Below are positions 20,646 through 27,029 of a DNA stretch of 48,250 bases, piece by piece. The notes under the pieces are model-generated. The model did no database searches, was not told the DNA's origin, and was given only the letters and a program-made list of their open reading frames with translations. Source of the stretch: a virus; IMG/VR virus record IMGVR_UViG_3300036851_000302, positions 1 to 48,250 of that record. One strand, written 5' to 3'. Positions within the stretch are counted from its first letter, which is position 1. Every line of letters starts with the position of its first letter. Both the position numbers and the translations under genes were made by a program.

Positions 20646-21385
20646 GCTACCAGACGCTTCGGCGTAACTCAGCCATCCTTGCGCACGGCACTCTGGGCCG
20701 CCCCAGTTACGGGAAGTACCATCCCGGCGGCGGGCGCGGCACCGACCTCGTCGGCCGTGGACCAATCACGACTTCCGCCCAAGCCGCACGCGCTCTCGCG
20801 GCACGCGCCAAGCAAGCTGAACGCCAACTCACCCCCGTCGTCACGGGCGCAGTCGCCAAGGCTGGCGGCACGATGGACAAACTCCAATATCGCCTCAAGG
20901 CCGAGAATCCCGACAAGCCGGGTGAGGGCATCAAGCGCCTTGAAGAGAAGATTGACCTCACCATGCGCAAGGACGGCGTCTCGGCTGCCGAAGCCGCTGA
21001 CTCCATCGCCGATGCCGTGCGTTACACCGCCGTTTTCCCCGACGAGAGGTACCCGCAAGGCATCACCTCTACGCTCGATGCCTTGCGAGCTGAGGGCGCG
21101 TCAGTCTACGACAAGAAGGACAAGAACTTCTGGAAGAAGGGTGACCCTTACCAGGGGTTCAACGTCACTGCCGTCGCCTCCAACGGGCAGAAGTTCGAGG
21201 TGCAGTTCCACACCCCACGAAGCTTGGCCGTAGCTAACACGAATCATCCGCTTTACCAACTGGCTCGCAAGCCGACGACGACCGCCCCCGTCCGCCAGCA
21301 CCTCACCATGCTGATGACGGCGTCGAGCGCTACGGTCCCGGTACCTCCCGGTATCGAGAACATCGGTACTCCAACGAGCGCCTGA
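20642..21385 (+). CDS. Tagged effector-like protein 2: RelA/SpoT-like synthetase fold
   Basis: 247 residues. Tag: MSYQTLRRNSAILAHGTLGR then PSYGKYHPGG. The domain at 75-215 follows the alarmone-synthetase order: RLK (84-86), a Lys-rich helix ending EEKI, DAVRYT (Asp124, Arg127), KNFWKKGDPYQGFN (Asn162-Trp164, Tyr170, Asn174) and FEVQFHTPRS (Glu186 to Thr191). Related small synthetases include toxic members (toxSAS, Tas1) that make (p)ppGpp or (p)ppApp or pyrophosphorylate tRNA. Sequence similarity is by motif only; catalytic competence is not proven. The next gene is small and acidic and may neutralise it; the HD hydrolase at 3609 is another candidate counterpart. Confidence 0.72.
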   Translation: MSYQTLRRNSAILAHGTLGRPSYGKYHPGGGRGTDLVGRGPITTSAQAARALAARAKQAERQLTPVVTGAVAKAGGTMDKLQYRLKAENPDKPGEGIKRLEEKIDLTMRKDGVSAAEAADSIADAVRYTAVFPDERYPQGITSTLDALRAEGASVYDKKDKNFWKKGDPYQGFNVTAVASNGQKFEVQFHTPRSLAVANTNHPLYQLARKPTTTAPVRQHLTMLMTASSATVPVPPGIENIGTPTSA

Positions 21386-21624
21386 TGAGCGTTCGCTACT
21401 TCGCCTCTGTTCCTTTCGACGACGGGGTGCAGCGCGGTCTCGTTCGAGAACAGCGGCTCGGTGACCGGCTCATCCTCGAATATTTCGACGGCGATGGTTG
21501 GGTCGAGGACGGCGGGTTGATGGCAATCATCGTCGGCCAAGACTTGAGCGGCGAACCCATTTCTGAACAAGACGCGAAGAGGTTGGAGGACCGGTTGCGC
21601 GCGGAGCGTGGGAGCAAGCCGTGA
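21385..21624 (+). CDS. Small acidic partner of effector 2
   Basis: 79 residues, ATG 21385 (TGATG). VRYFASVPFDDGVQRGLVRE, ILEYFDGDGWVEDGGL and a C-terminal helix EPISEQDAKRLEDRLRAE. Proteins with this D-G-x-W...ISE-x-x-A pattern often sit right behind phage-borne toxins and capsid-linked effectors, so immunity is a reasonable guess. Strongly acidic, contrasting with the basic effector N-termini. Confidence 0.65.
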   Translation: MSVRYFASVPFDDGVQRGLVREQRLGDRLILEYFDGDGWVEDGGLMAIIVGQDLSGEPISEQDAKRLEDRLRAERGSKP

Positions 21625-22289
21625 GCTACCAGACCTTGCTTCGTAACCGTGCAGTCACTGCCCACGGCACTCAGGGGAGACCGTCGTATCCGAAGTATCA
21701 CCGAGGTGGTGGCGGAGGTGGGGAGGGCTCATTAGCTGAACAGGCGGCGTTGTTAAATCGCGGGAAGACGCTTGACCCTGACTCCAAGCTCGCGAAGGCT
21801 ATTGGTTCCTACACTTCGGGTACCGTTTCCCGAACTCCTGCGGCACTACGTGACGCGTTAGCCGAAGCGCCAGCTAATGCTCCGCAGCTTTATCGCGGCA
21901 TGGTGTTCGAGCAGAGCGGAGCAGGTTGGGACGCTTCTACAGCGGATGGGTTCATTGCCAAACTGCAACCTGGTGCAACGGTAAAATTAGATGCTTCCGG
22001 AGGACTAACGTCTTGGTCGAGTTCTCCGAAAGTAGGGCGGGAGTTCGCTGGCTTGACCGCTGCGGGGAAAATCCCGCGCGGACGAGTGGAGACTCCGGTG
22101 CTCAACGACATCGTTCCTGGCGACCGACGTGTTCTCTTCACTCTTAAGCCGGGCGCTAAGGCGTTGAACCTTGAGCCGCATGCTTCTCAGGGATGGCGGT
22201 ACCAGAAGGAGTGGGTGGTCCCCTCTCGTGTGACCGTTAAGTCAGTTCGTCATCAAGGTTCTTTAACTCTCGTTGAGGTGCAGCAATGA
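21621..22289 (+). CDS. Tagged effector-like protein 3: ADP-ribosyltransferase
   Basis: 222 residues; tag MSYQTLLRNRAVTAHGTQGR then PSYPKYHRGG, followed by a glycine linker. The R-S-E class of ADP-ribosyltransferases is recognisable: LYRGMVF (Arg92), TSWSSSPKVGREFA (Ser131-Ser135), and YQKEWVVP (Gln195-x-Glu197). The last strand VTVKSVRHQGSLTLVEV closes the fold. Such enzymes transfer ADP-ribose from NAD to target proteins or nucleic acids. The coding region from 21720 on is poorer in G+C than its neighbours and uses more A/T-ending codons, a hint of separate origin. Target unknown. Confidence 0.8.
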   Translation: MSYQTLLRNRAVTAHGTQGRPSYPKYHRGGGGGGEGSLAEQAALLNRGKTLDPDSKLAKAIGSYTSGTVSRTPAALRDALAEAPANAPQLYRGMVFEQSGAGWDASTADGFIAKLQPGATVKLDASGGLTSWSSSPKVGREFAGLTAAGKIPRGRVETPVLNDIVPGDRRVLFTLKPGAKALNLEPHASQGWRYQKEWVVPSRVTVKSVRHQGSLTLVEVQQ

Positions 22290-22408
22290 AGAGTCAGCTT
22301 AGAAGATGGTTGACGCGTCCTGAAGACATTGAGGTCGTTGAGGAGGAGCCGCAGGTTAAGCCGCTGCCGAAGGGGAAGCTTCGGCCGCCGAAGCCTCCGA
22401 AGAAGTGA
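22286..22408 (+). CDS. Very small gene after effector 3
   Basis: 40 residues, ATG 22286 (ATGA) and ending with GTGA overlap into the next effector: MKSQLRRWLTRPEDIEVVEE, EPQVKP and a basic Pro/Lys tail KLRPPKPPKK. Hypothetical; may be a partner or only a translational bridge. Confidence 0.55.
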   Translation: MKSQLRRWLTRPEDIEVVEEEPQVKPLPKGKLRPPKPPKK

Positions 22409-23346
22409 GTTACCAGACTCTGCTCCGGACTCGTGCTGTCGTCGCGCACGGAACCGTTGGTCGGCCTTCCTACCCGCGCTATCACGCGACCCCGCTGACT
22501 GGCCCCACCGTTTCAGCTGACTCGTTCCTCAACGACTGGCCGCCCGGTACCCGCGAGCACCTCTCCGGCGTTCTGCGTTCTAAACTCGGTGATGACTGGT
22601 CGAACCTCACCGATGACGAAGTCTTCGAACGCCTCACCGAGAACCATGGGCGGCTCATTGACGACGCGAAGCGCCGTCTCTCACCTGCCGAATTCGCGAA
22701 GCGGAAGAACTGGTACGCCAACGCGCATAACGATGTTCAAGTGATGTCACAGGAACTCGGTGTCGATGCCGAGAAAGCTTTCGCCGTTTCGGCTGCGCTC
22801 TCCGCGCAAGGAGACTGGTCGACTAGCGGCAAGCGCCTCGGTACTCTTGATTCCGCGAAGGCGCAACTCTCCGTCCTCAAACTTGACCCACGCTTTGGTG
22901 ACCGCAGCGTCCCCATCGACGACTCGTTGCTCCGCCTTCTGCCGAATACCCCCACCGCTAATCGGGACATGCGCGAGAAGATGGTTCGGCTCTGGCGCGG
23001 AGAGTCTCCCGACGCTGTCCTTCGTGGCGAGAACGGATGGAAGGTGCGTAACTTCTACTCGAATCTCACGAGCCCTAAAGCCCTCTCCGGCGTTACCATC
23101 GACCGTCATGCCATCCGTGCTTCGGTTGGCCGAGTGGTCCCGGAACAGGGTAAAGGTCTCACTCTTTCGAAACTCATTGGCAAACCTGGCCGTACGAAAG
23201 CTGGACCGTCAATCGCGTCCTACCAGTACCCCTTATTCGCCGACGCTATCGCTGAAGCTGGGCGTCGACGCGGGCTCCTTCCGCACGAAGCTCAGGCCGT
23301 CTCATGGAAGGAATGGCAGGACCAGAACCCAGGGAAGGCGCGATGA
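22405..23346 (+). CDS. Tagged effector-like protein 4 (DUF7178-like domain)
   Basis: 313 residues, GTG 22405. Tag: MSYQTLLRTRAVVAHGTVGR then PSYPRYH. The domain from about 75 on carries NWYANAHNDVQVMSQELGVD, AFAVSAALSAQGDW, KVRNFYSNLTSP, VTIDRHAIRA and LPHEAQAVSWKEWQ. The pattern W...AH..V..mA...G......A.aALSpq.dW...GKv..FY.NL......VTIDRHA...a..y...A...G..PhE.QA.tW..W is a phage family that I recall as DUF7178, possibly related to helix-hairpin-helix DNA glycosylases; this is unverified. If so it would act on DNA. Confidence 0.7.
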   Translation: MSYQTLLRTRAVVAHGTVGRPSYPRYHATPLTGPTVSADSFLNDWPPGTREHLSGVLRSKLGDDWSNLTDDEVFERLTENHGRLIDDAKRRLSPAEFAKRKNWYANAHNDVQVMSQELGVDAEKAFAVSAALSAQGDWSTSGKRLGTLDSAKAQLSVLKLDPRFGDRSVPIDDSLLRLLPNTPTANRDMREKMVRLWRGESPDAVLRGENGWKVRNFYSNLTSPKALSGVTIDRHAIRASVGRVVPEQGKGLTLSKLIGKPGRTKAGPSIASYQYPLFADAIAEAGRRRGLLPHEAQAVSWKEWQDQNPGKAR

Positions 23347-23480
23347 ATCTTCACGACGTTGAGCCTCTGGTTGATGAGAAGTACGTCTCAGAGGAAGACC
23401 TTGACCAGGAAGCGCGGCGTTACGGACCACTGCTGACGCTTGAGGGACTACGCGCGTTGCTACGAAGGCTGAAGTCCTAG
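23343..23480 (+). CDS. Very small acidic gene after effector 4
   Basis: 45 residues, ATG 23343 (ATGA overlap): MNLHDVEPLVDEKYVSEEDL, then a helix TLEGLRALLRRLKS. Its TAG stop shares the bases CTAG with the stop of the converging minus-strand gene. Possible immunity or accessory protein. Confidence 0.55.
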   Translation: MNLHDVEPLVDEKYVSEEDLDQEARRYGPLLTLEGLRALLRRLKS

Positions 23481-23773
23481 GTCGAGATTGGTCCCCGCGG
23501 TCGCGGGTTCGTCTCGCGCCCGACGTACGTCTTCGTCTTCCGGCTCCGAGGCAATAACCGACTGTAGTCGCGCTGCCATGCACGATTAGACGGCACGGGC
23601 GCAGCCCGGCCCGTTACCCTCGGTTGCGTAGCTCTCGCCCCGTAGACTCCGCGGGTCCCTCGGACCCCCCGAGCGCCGACCCGCTGTCCTCGCGCGGCGC
23701 GAAGGATTGATGCCTTGCGTTTGCGCGGCTTCCTGGGCTTACGTGGCCTTCGAGGCGCGCGTTCTCGACGCAT
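23477..23773 (-). CDS. Antisense Arg-rich basic protein
   Basis: 98 residues: MRRERAPRRPRKPRKPRKRK at the start, GVRGTRGVYGARATQP in the middle. It is the only minus-strand gene inside the plus-strand effector block. Support comes from a complete promoter (TTGTGC-18-TAGCAT) six bases before its ATG, giving a leaderless mRNA, and from a basic composition like that of the terminase-flanking proteins. It converges on the 23343 gene with overlapping stops (CTAG). Function unknown. Confidence 0.6.
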   Translation of the reverse strand: MRRERAPRRPRKPRKPRKRKASILRAARGQRVGARGVRGTRGVYGARATQPRVTGRAAPVPSNRAWQRDYSRLLPRSRKTKTYVGRETNPRPRGPIST

Positions 23774-23779
23774 GACCCG

Positions 23780-23809
23780 ATGCTAAGGTCCCCCCTGGCG
23801 TCAGCACAA
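23780..23809 (-). promoter_or_regulatory. Promoter of the antisense basic-protein gene
   Basis: Minus-strand TTGTGC (23809-23804), an 18-base spacer, TAGCAT (23785-23780), then six bases to ATG 23773. Confidence 0.6.
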
Positions 23810-23840
23810 CACCGGCTCGCCAACCCGGGCGTCTTCCTGG

Positions 23841-23846
23841 TATACT
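23841..23846 (+). promoter_or_regulatory. -10 element for the 23894 operon
   Basis: TATACT with a weak TCGCCA 18 bases upstream (23817-23822). Divergent from the antisense promoter. A TTGCGCAA palindrome lies just downstream at 23865-23872, before the AGGAGG ribosome site of the 23894 gene. Confidence 0.5.
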
Positions 23847-23893
23847 TGACCAACTAGAGGTAGGTTGCGCAAGGGAGGCGAGGAGGTGAGCGG

Positions 23894-24151
23894 GTGGAAG
23901 AAGCGACCAAAGCACGCGAAGGCAAGAAGGTGGGCGGCGTCAGGTACTCGCCGACGCAGGCGGAGGTCGCGCGACGGCAAGCGGAAGAACACCGCCGACT
24001 TCTCCCGCCAGTGATACACCGCTTCCGCGAGAAGCTCGCATTGCGTATCGCCCCGTGGCTGTACACCGAGCCCGAAGCCGTAGAGTGGGTCAGCCAGAAT
24101 TGCGACCCGTGGGACGTCTTCGGGCGTGACTGGACGAGGAGGGAACAATGA
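23894..24151 (+). CDS. Hypothetical protein
   Basis: 85 residues from GTG 23894, AGGAGG seven bases upstream. A basic start (EEATKAREGKKVGG), a helix SPTQAEVARRQAEEHRRLLP, and a C-terminal part with tryptophans (APWLYTEPEAVEWVSQNCDPW). First gene behind the 23841 promoter. No family. Confidence 0.65.
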   Translation: MEEATKAREGKKVGGVRYSPTQAEVARRQAEEHRRLLPPVIHRFREKLALRIAPWLYTEPEAVEWVSQNCDPWDVFGRDWTRREQ

Positions 24152-24687
24152 AGGAGCAGAAGGCTGTCTTGGTTGGGAGCGCCATCTTGGCGGTAGTGGC
24201 AATCGGGTTCGGTTACGCCAATCAACGAGGTCCCGTCGACACCGGGCTCGATACCGCAAGCCCGGTGAACTTGCTCGCGGACGGGTTCCCTGAGCCTGCT
24301 CGCAGGGTTGTCGCTCATGCTGCGGCCCCAGCGTCACGCAGGTGTCACGGTAGCACCGACCTCAGCCTCGTGAACTCGACTTCGGGCGCGGTCGCAGAGT
24401 CGGGCCGGGCTCGTGCCGAGAACGAAGCCGAATCTTCCGCCGAAGCGACCGGTCCGTCCAATTCTGGTGATGCTGAGGCCGAAGCCGAGCAGGTTGCCGA
24501 CGCTAATTCTGGTGACGCTATCGTCGGTCAGGTCATCGGCGTTGTCGCGTGTGGCGACGTCGCTATCGAAGCAACGAACACGGTTGAGGACTCCAAGGCA
24601 ATCAGCGGGGACGTGGAAGCTTCGAACGTGGCCGACGTCGACGCACGGACAGGTAGTTCACCCGTTTCATCGACGGCAACACCGTAA
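24148..24687 (+). CDS. Signal-anchored or secreted acidic low-complexity protein
   Basis: 179 residues, ATG 24148 (ATGA). MKEQKAVLVGSAILAVVAIG is an uncleaved anchor or signal sequence. Beyond residue 70 the chain is Ala/Glu/Asp/Ser rich with repeated SGDA/NSGDA units (SNSGDAEAEAEQVADANSGD, then KAISGDVEASN) and two single cysteines (HRRC.., VVACGDV). Such SGDA-spaced repeats occur in actinobacterial surface proteins. Probably extracytoplasmic; role unknown. Confidence 0.65.
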   Translation: MKEQKAVLVGSAILAVVAIGFGYANQRGPVDTGLDTASPVNLLADGFPEPARRVVAHAAAPASRRCHGSTDLSLVNSTSGAVAESGRARAENEAESSAEATGPSNSGDAEAEAEQVADANSGDAIVGQVIGVVACGDVAIEATNTVEDSKAISGDVEASNVADVDARTGSSPVSSTATP

Positions 24688-24692
24688 GAGAG

Positions 24693-24812
24693 ATGACTCC
24701 TGAGGTCGAACTGCCTGCTCGTTCGTTGGATGGTGAACTCCTTTACCCGCGTCCGACGCGGGGGTGGGCATCCACAACCGCTTTACGACGACACCAAGGT
24801 GCTCCTAGCTGA
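24693..24812 (+). CDS. Possible small frame, perhaps 5' part of a frameshifted gene
   Basis: 39 codons, ATG 24693 with AAGAGAG upstream: MTPEVELPARSLDGELLYPR followed by a less natural end. The next frame (+1) is coding further on, switching near CGCGGGGGTGGG. See the finding on a possible frameshift. Confidence 0.35.
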   Translation: MTPEVELPARSLDGELLYPRPTRGWASTTALRRHQGAPS

Positions 24813-24882
24813 ACGTGGCGTAACTGTGAAGTGGGACGCCGCGAACCAGCGCGTCTTGACGACGGTGGCACATGAGTCCTAA
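24730..24882 (+). CDS. Small hypothetical protein
   Basis: 50 residues, ATG 24730: GGGHPQPLYDDTKVLLAERG followed by VTVKWDAANQRVLTT. The C-terminal 35 residues look coding (helix then strands); the first ten are doubtful and the ribosome site is weak, so the real N-terminus may lie in the 24693 frame. Confidence 0.5.
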   Translation: MVNSFTRVRRGGGHPQPLYDDTKVLLAERGVTVKWDAANQRVLTTVAHES

Positions 24883-24893
24883 GGAACTGCCGA

Positions 24894-25127
24894 GTGACGA
24901 CCTTGCATGAGTTCGTAGCCGAGGCATTGAAGGACTACCCGCGCCCGCTCAACGACCTAGAGCTTCTGGTGCAGACGTGCCTCCTTGACACCATCGCGTC
25001 GATTAGCGGTGACCAGGCAGCTAGAGGAGCCATCGGCATGTGCGCCTTGCTGCGTGCTCGCCCCGAGAACGTGGACATTACGTCCGTTCTGTCCAAGACC
25101 AAGGAACTACCGGGGGGTAGCGGATGA
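24894..25127 (+). CDS. Small helical hypothetical protein
   Basis: 77 residues, GTG 24894, AAGGA eight bases upstream. MTTLHEFVAEALKDYPRPLN, LELLVQTCLLDTIASISGDQ and a short helical end. All-helical; overlaps the next gene (ATGAGG with TGA). Confidence 0.62.
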   Translation: MTTLHEFVAEALKDYPRPLNDLELLVQTCLLDTIASISGDQAARGAIGMCALLRARPENVDITSVLSKTKELPGGSG

Positions 25128-25384
25128 GGAGCCTCGCCGAGGCCAAGGCGGCTGCACTCCGAGTCAGCAACGAAGAGAGCGACGGCTCTCAGTTTGCGGA
25201 TGACGTGCTGCTCTGCGCTGACATCGTGATTTCACTCGTCATGGACCTACAGGCTGCTGGCTACTCTTGCGTCTGCGAGGCGTGCTTGTACCAGTCGGTT
25301 GAGAAGAACTGCATGTTGAAGCGAACGCGCATCGAATTAGGGACGTGGCCGTCAACGGTGTCGCAGTCCGGTGGTGAGTCCTGA
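25124..25384 (+). CDS. Small cysteine-containing hypothetical protein
   Basis: 86 residues, ATG 25124. DDVLLCADIVISLVMDLQAA is helical and partly hydrophobic; then YSCVCEACLYQSVEKNCML has four cysteines, a possible zinc or iron site. Overlaps both neighbours by 1-4 bases. Confidence 0.62.
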   Translation: MRSLAEAKAAALRVSNEESDGSQFADDVLLCADIVISLVMDLQAAGYSCVCEACLYQSVEKNCMLKRTRIELGTWPSTVSQSGGES

Positions 25385-25770
25385 TGCTATTCCGAGGTGG
25401 GTTCTTCTACGGCAAGAACGGGCGCGTGTTCAAGGACGAGGAGGGTCATGGCGTTCCCGCTCAGCTTGGGCGAGTCGGGAAAACTATTCACCCGTTGATT
25501 CACCGGTTCGCAGGTGAGGAGTATGAGCGGCAAGGCTATAACCAGACCAAAGAGCGAGTAGCCGAGCGAGGCGGGTTCGGCACGCTAGAGCTGGTCATGC
25601 TCTTGGCGGACGCGCTCCTCCGTGAGCGCGGAGTGGTGCCCACGGCAGCGGACTCAGCGTCATCGGAGCACCCCGGCTGGCGTTGGTGCGAGACGTGCAA
25701 ACTCGACGTTCCGCCTGAGCACTTCCATGACCACGAACGAGCAACGGGTCACAAGGGAGCAGACGAGTGA
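25384..25770 (+). CDS. Hypothetical protein with C-terminal zinc finger, ends HKGADE
   Basis: 128 residues, ATG 25384. An N-terminal beta-like region (FRGGFFYGKNGRVFKDEEGH) and C-terminal WRWCETCKLDVPPEHFHDHE followed by RATGHKGADE: CxxC with two His, a C2H2-like finger. Its 3' end shares 17 bases with the 8561 gene end. Confidence 0.66.
   Translation: MLFRGGFFYGKNGRVFKDEEGHGVPAQLGRVGKTIHPLIHRFAGEEYERQGYNQTKERVAERGGFGTLELVMLLADALLRERGVVPTAADSASSEHPGWRWCETCKLDVPPEHFHDHERATGHKGADE
25749..25765 (+). repeat. Gene-junction repeat A, copy 2
   Basis: Identical to 8755-8771. It codes the HKGAD ending here and provides the ribosome site for the GTG at 25767. Confidence 0.8.
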
Positions 25771-26033
25771 GCCACTTCCGCCGACGCCATGCGGTACGAG
25801 GGGGCCGAGAGACGGCCCCTAAGCGGGTCTGGCGGCTGACGGCCTTCAATCGGAAGCGCAAGAGCGGCAGCACTCGGGCGAAACTAGCTGAGGCTCGAAA
25901 GAGGTCACAGGGCACGCCTCGTGCGGGCGTCCAAGTCCGGGGGGAGGGGCACGACCCGAGCGTTCCTGGGCATGGTTCTCAGGCGTTCCCCCCGGCCCCT
26001 GTGCCAGCGGACTTCAGGAGAGAGGACGCATGA
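25767..26033 (+). CDS. Basic low-complexity protein ending DFRREDA
   Basis: 88 residues from GTG 25767. MSHFRRRHAVRGGRETAPKR is strongly basic; the C-terminal 20 residues are Gly/Pro rich and finish in DFRREDA, identical in DNA to the end of the 8772 gene. The two genes are otherwise unrelated. Unknown function. Confidence 0.55.
   Translation: MSHFRRRHAVRGGRETAPKRVWRLTAFNRKRKSGSTRAKLAEARKRSQGTPRAGVQVRGEGHDPSVPGHGSQAFPPAPVPADFRREDA
26008..26033 (+). repeat. Gene-junction repeat B, copy 2
   Basis: Identical to 8932-8957; provides stop, ribosome site and start for the gene at 26030. Confidence 0.85.
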
Positions 26034-26260
26034 CCCCGACCTCGATGGTGCGTCAGGTGCGGGTGCAGAAGAACGGACGGGAGCGCGTGGTCTGGATACC
26101 GTCGAGCCTCGCCCAACGAGGTCACTACATCCAGTTCAGGGATGGTGGCGGGTGGGATGACGGGTGGAAAGTGACCGATGTTTACAGCCTGATGCCTACC
26201 GCGTTCATGGCTGAGAGGTCGCGGGACTACCGGACCCAACGGAGCGTGTCAGATGCTTGA
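26030..26260 (+). CDS. Small conserved-type phage protein
   Basis: 76 residues, ATG 26030 behind AGGAGAGAGG. VRQVRVQKNGRERVVWIPSS, then LAQRGHYIQFRDGGGWDDGW and VTDVY: the W-I-P...A-x-x-G...W-x-x-G-W-x-V layout is common in small actinophage proteins of unknown role. Beta-rich. Confidence 0.68.
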   Translation: MTPTSMVRQVRVQKNGRERVVWIPSSLAQRGHYIQFRDGGGWDDGWKVTDVYSLMPTAFMAERSRDYRTQRSVSDA

Positions 26261-26296
26261 CCTCTTTGCGTCCGTTCTCTCACGAGGAGAGGGCGT

Positions 26297-26500
26297 GTGA
26301 GGCGGAGGGTTAAGCAGGGCGGAATTCCTGGGCTGGGGTGTCCGCTAGACACGGACGGGGACGGCAACTGCCCTCGACACCCCGAGGGCTGCATCATCGG
26401 CGTGTTGGACGAGGACATGGAGCGAATGCTTTTGGCCGACGTCGTGCAGATGGCGACTGACCGGCTGTCGTCAGATGGCAACTCAGAAACGCGCCAATGA
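26297..26500 (+). CDS. Small hypothetical protein
   Basis: 67 residues, GTG 26297, GAGGAGAGGG upstream. GGIPGLGCPLDTDGDGNCPR followed by HPEGC has three cysteines and a His, a possible metal site; DTDGDGN is also EF-hand-like. The second half is a helix MERMLLADVVQMATDRL. The 40-base gap before it holds only a chance 15-codon frame. Confidence 0.6.
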   Translation: MRRRVKQGGIPGLGCPLDTDGDGNCPRHPEGCIIGVLDEDMERMLLADVVQMATDRLSSDGNSETRQ

Positions 26501-26646
26501 CGGAAGTCCAAGGTGGTCTGCTCATTGGAATTGGGGTGATAGGCGTTCTAATGCTTGCTGGCGCCTTCATCATGCTCGGATACATTAGCGACCAGCTACG
26601 AGCTATCAAGAAGGCAGTTACCAGTCGAGGAGCGGATGGTGGCTGA
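26497..26646 (+). CDS. Small single-pass membrane protein
   Basis: 49 residues, ATG 26497. One long hydrophobic helix (LLIGIGVIGVLMLAGAFIML) followed by a basic helix SDQLRAIKKAV. Overlaps the gene upstream (ATGA) and the next gene by 11 bases. Confidence 0.62.
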   Translation: MTEVQGGLLIGIGVIGVLMLAGAFIMLGYISDQLRAIKKAVTSRGADGG

Positions 26647-26881
26647 ACCTTCGGAGCGCGAACTGCTCAAGCTCATTCTGTCTCACGGGTACTCCTCGGT
26701 GCAGGAATGGGAGGGGCCGAGCATGGTGGAGGACGACGAGGACCGACCACGTTTGGAACTAACCATTGACAACTCTACGGAGCTGCCCCCAGAGTGGCAC
26801 GAATGGTTTCGCCGGTTCCTTGCCGACATCGGCTATAGGTCGTTCTGGGAACGTCGGTCTCGGACAAGTGATGTGCGCTAG
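26636..26881 (+). CDS. Small acidic hypothetical protein
   Basis: 81 residues, ATG 26636, GAGGAG just upstream. EPSERELLKLILSHGYSSVQ, an acidic loop MVEDDEDRPRL and a helical WHEWFRRFLADIGYRSFWE. No family known. Overlaps the next ATG by 11 bases. Confidence 0.6.
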   Translation: MVAEPSERELLKLILSHGYSSVQEWEGPSMVEDDEDRPRLELTIDNSTELPPEWHEWFRRFLADIGYRSFWERRSRTSDVR

Positions 26882-27029
26882 TTGCGGCTGCGGTCTCCCC
26901 GAAGACCAACACGGAGATAACCGGCACATCCTGCTTAGCGCACTCGAATCAGCCGCTCTGGCTGCGCGCACCACGGTCCTTGAAGTGGCACGTAACATCC
27001 TGGAGATGGCTGCTCGGATGGGTCGCTAG
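26871..27029 (+). CDS. Small CGCG protein common in actinophages
   Basis: 52 residues, ATG 26871. MCASCGCGLPEDQHGDNRHI is the diagnostic start: C-x-x-C-G-C-G...HGD-x-R-x-I, seen in many small actinophage and actinobacterial proteins, with a helical remainder (ALESAALAARTTVLEVARN). Likely binds zinc. Last gene before the bidirectional hairpin. Confidence 0.72.
   Translation: MCASCGCGLPEDQHGDNRHILLSALESAALAARTTVLEVARNILEMAARMGR

Noticed and set aside
23865-23872. TTGCGCAA at 23865 as a -35 element
   Set aside because: No -10-like hexamer lies 16-19 bases downstream; TATACT at 23841 upstream is the better promoter.
26253-26300. 15-codon frame between two small genes
   Set aside because: Too short, with no independent evidence; the downstream GTG has its own good ribosome site.
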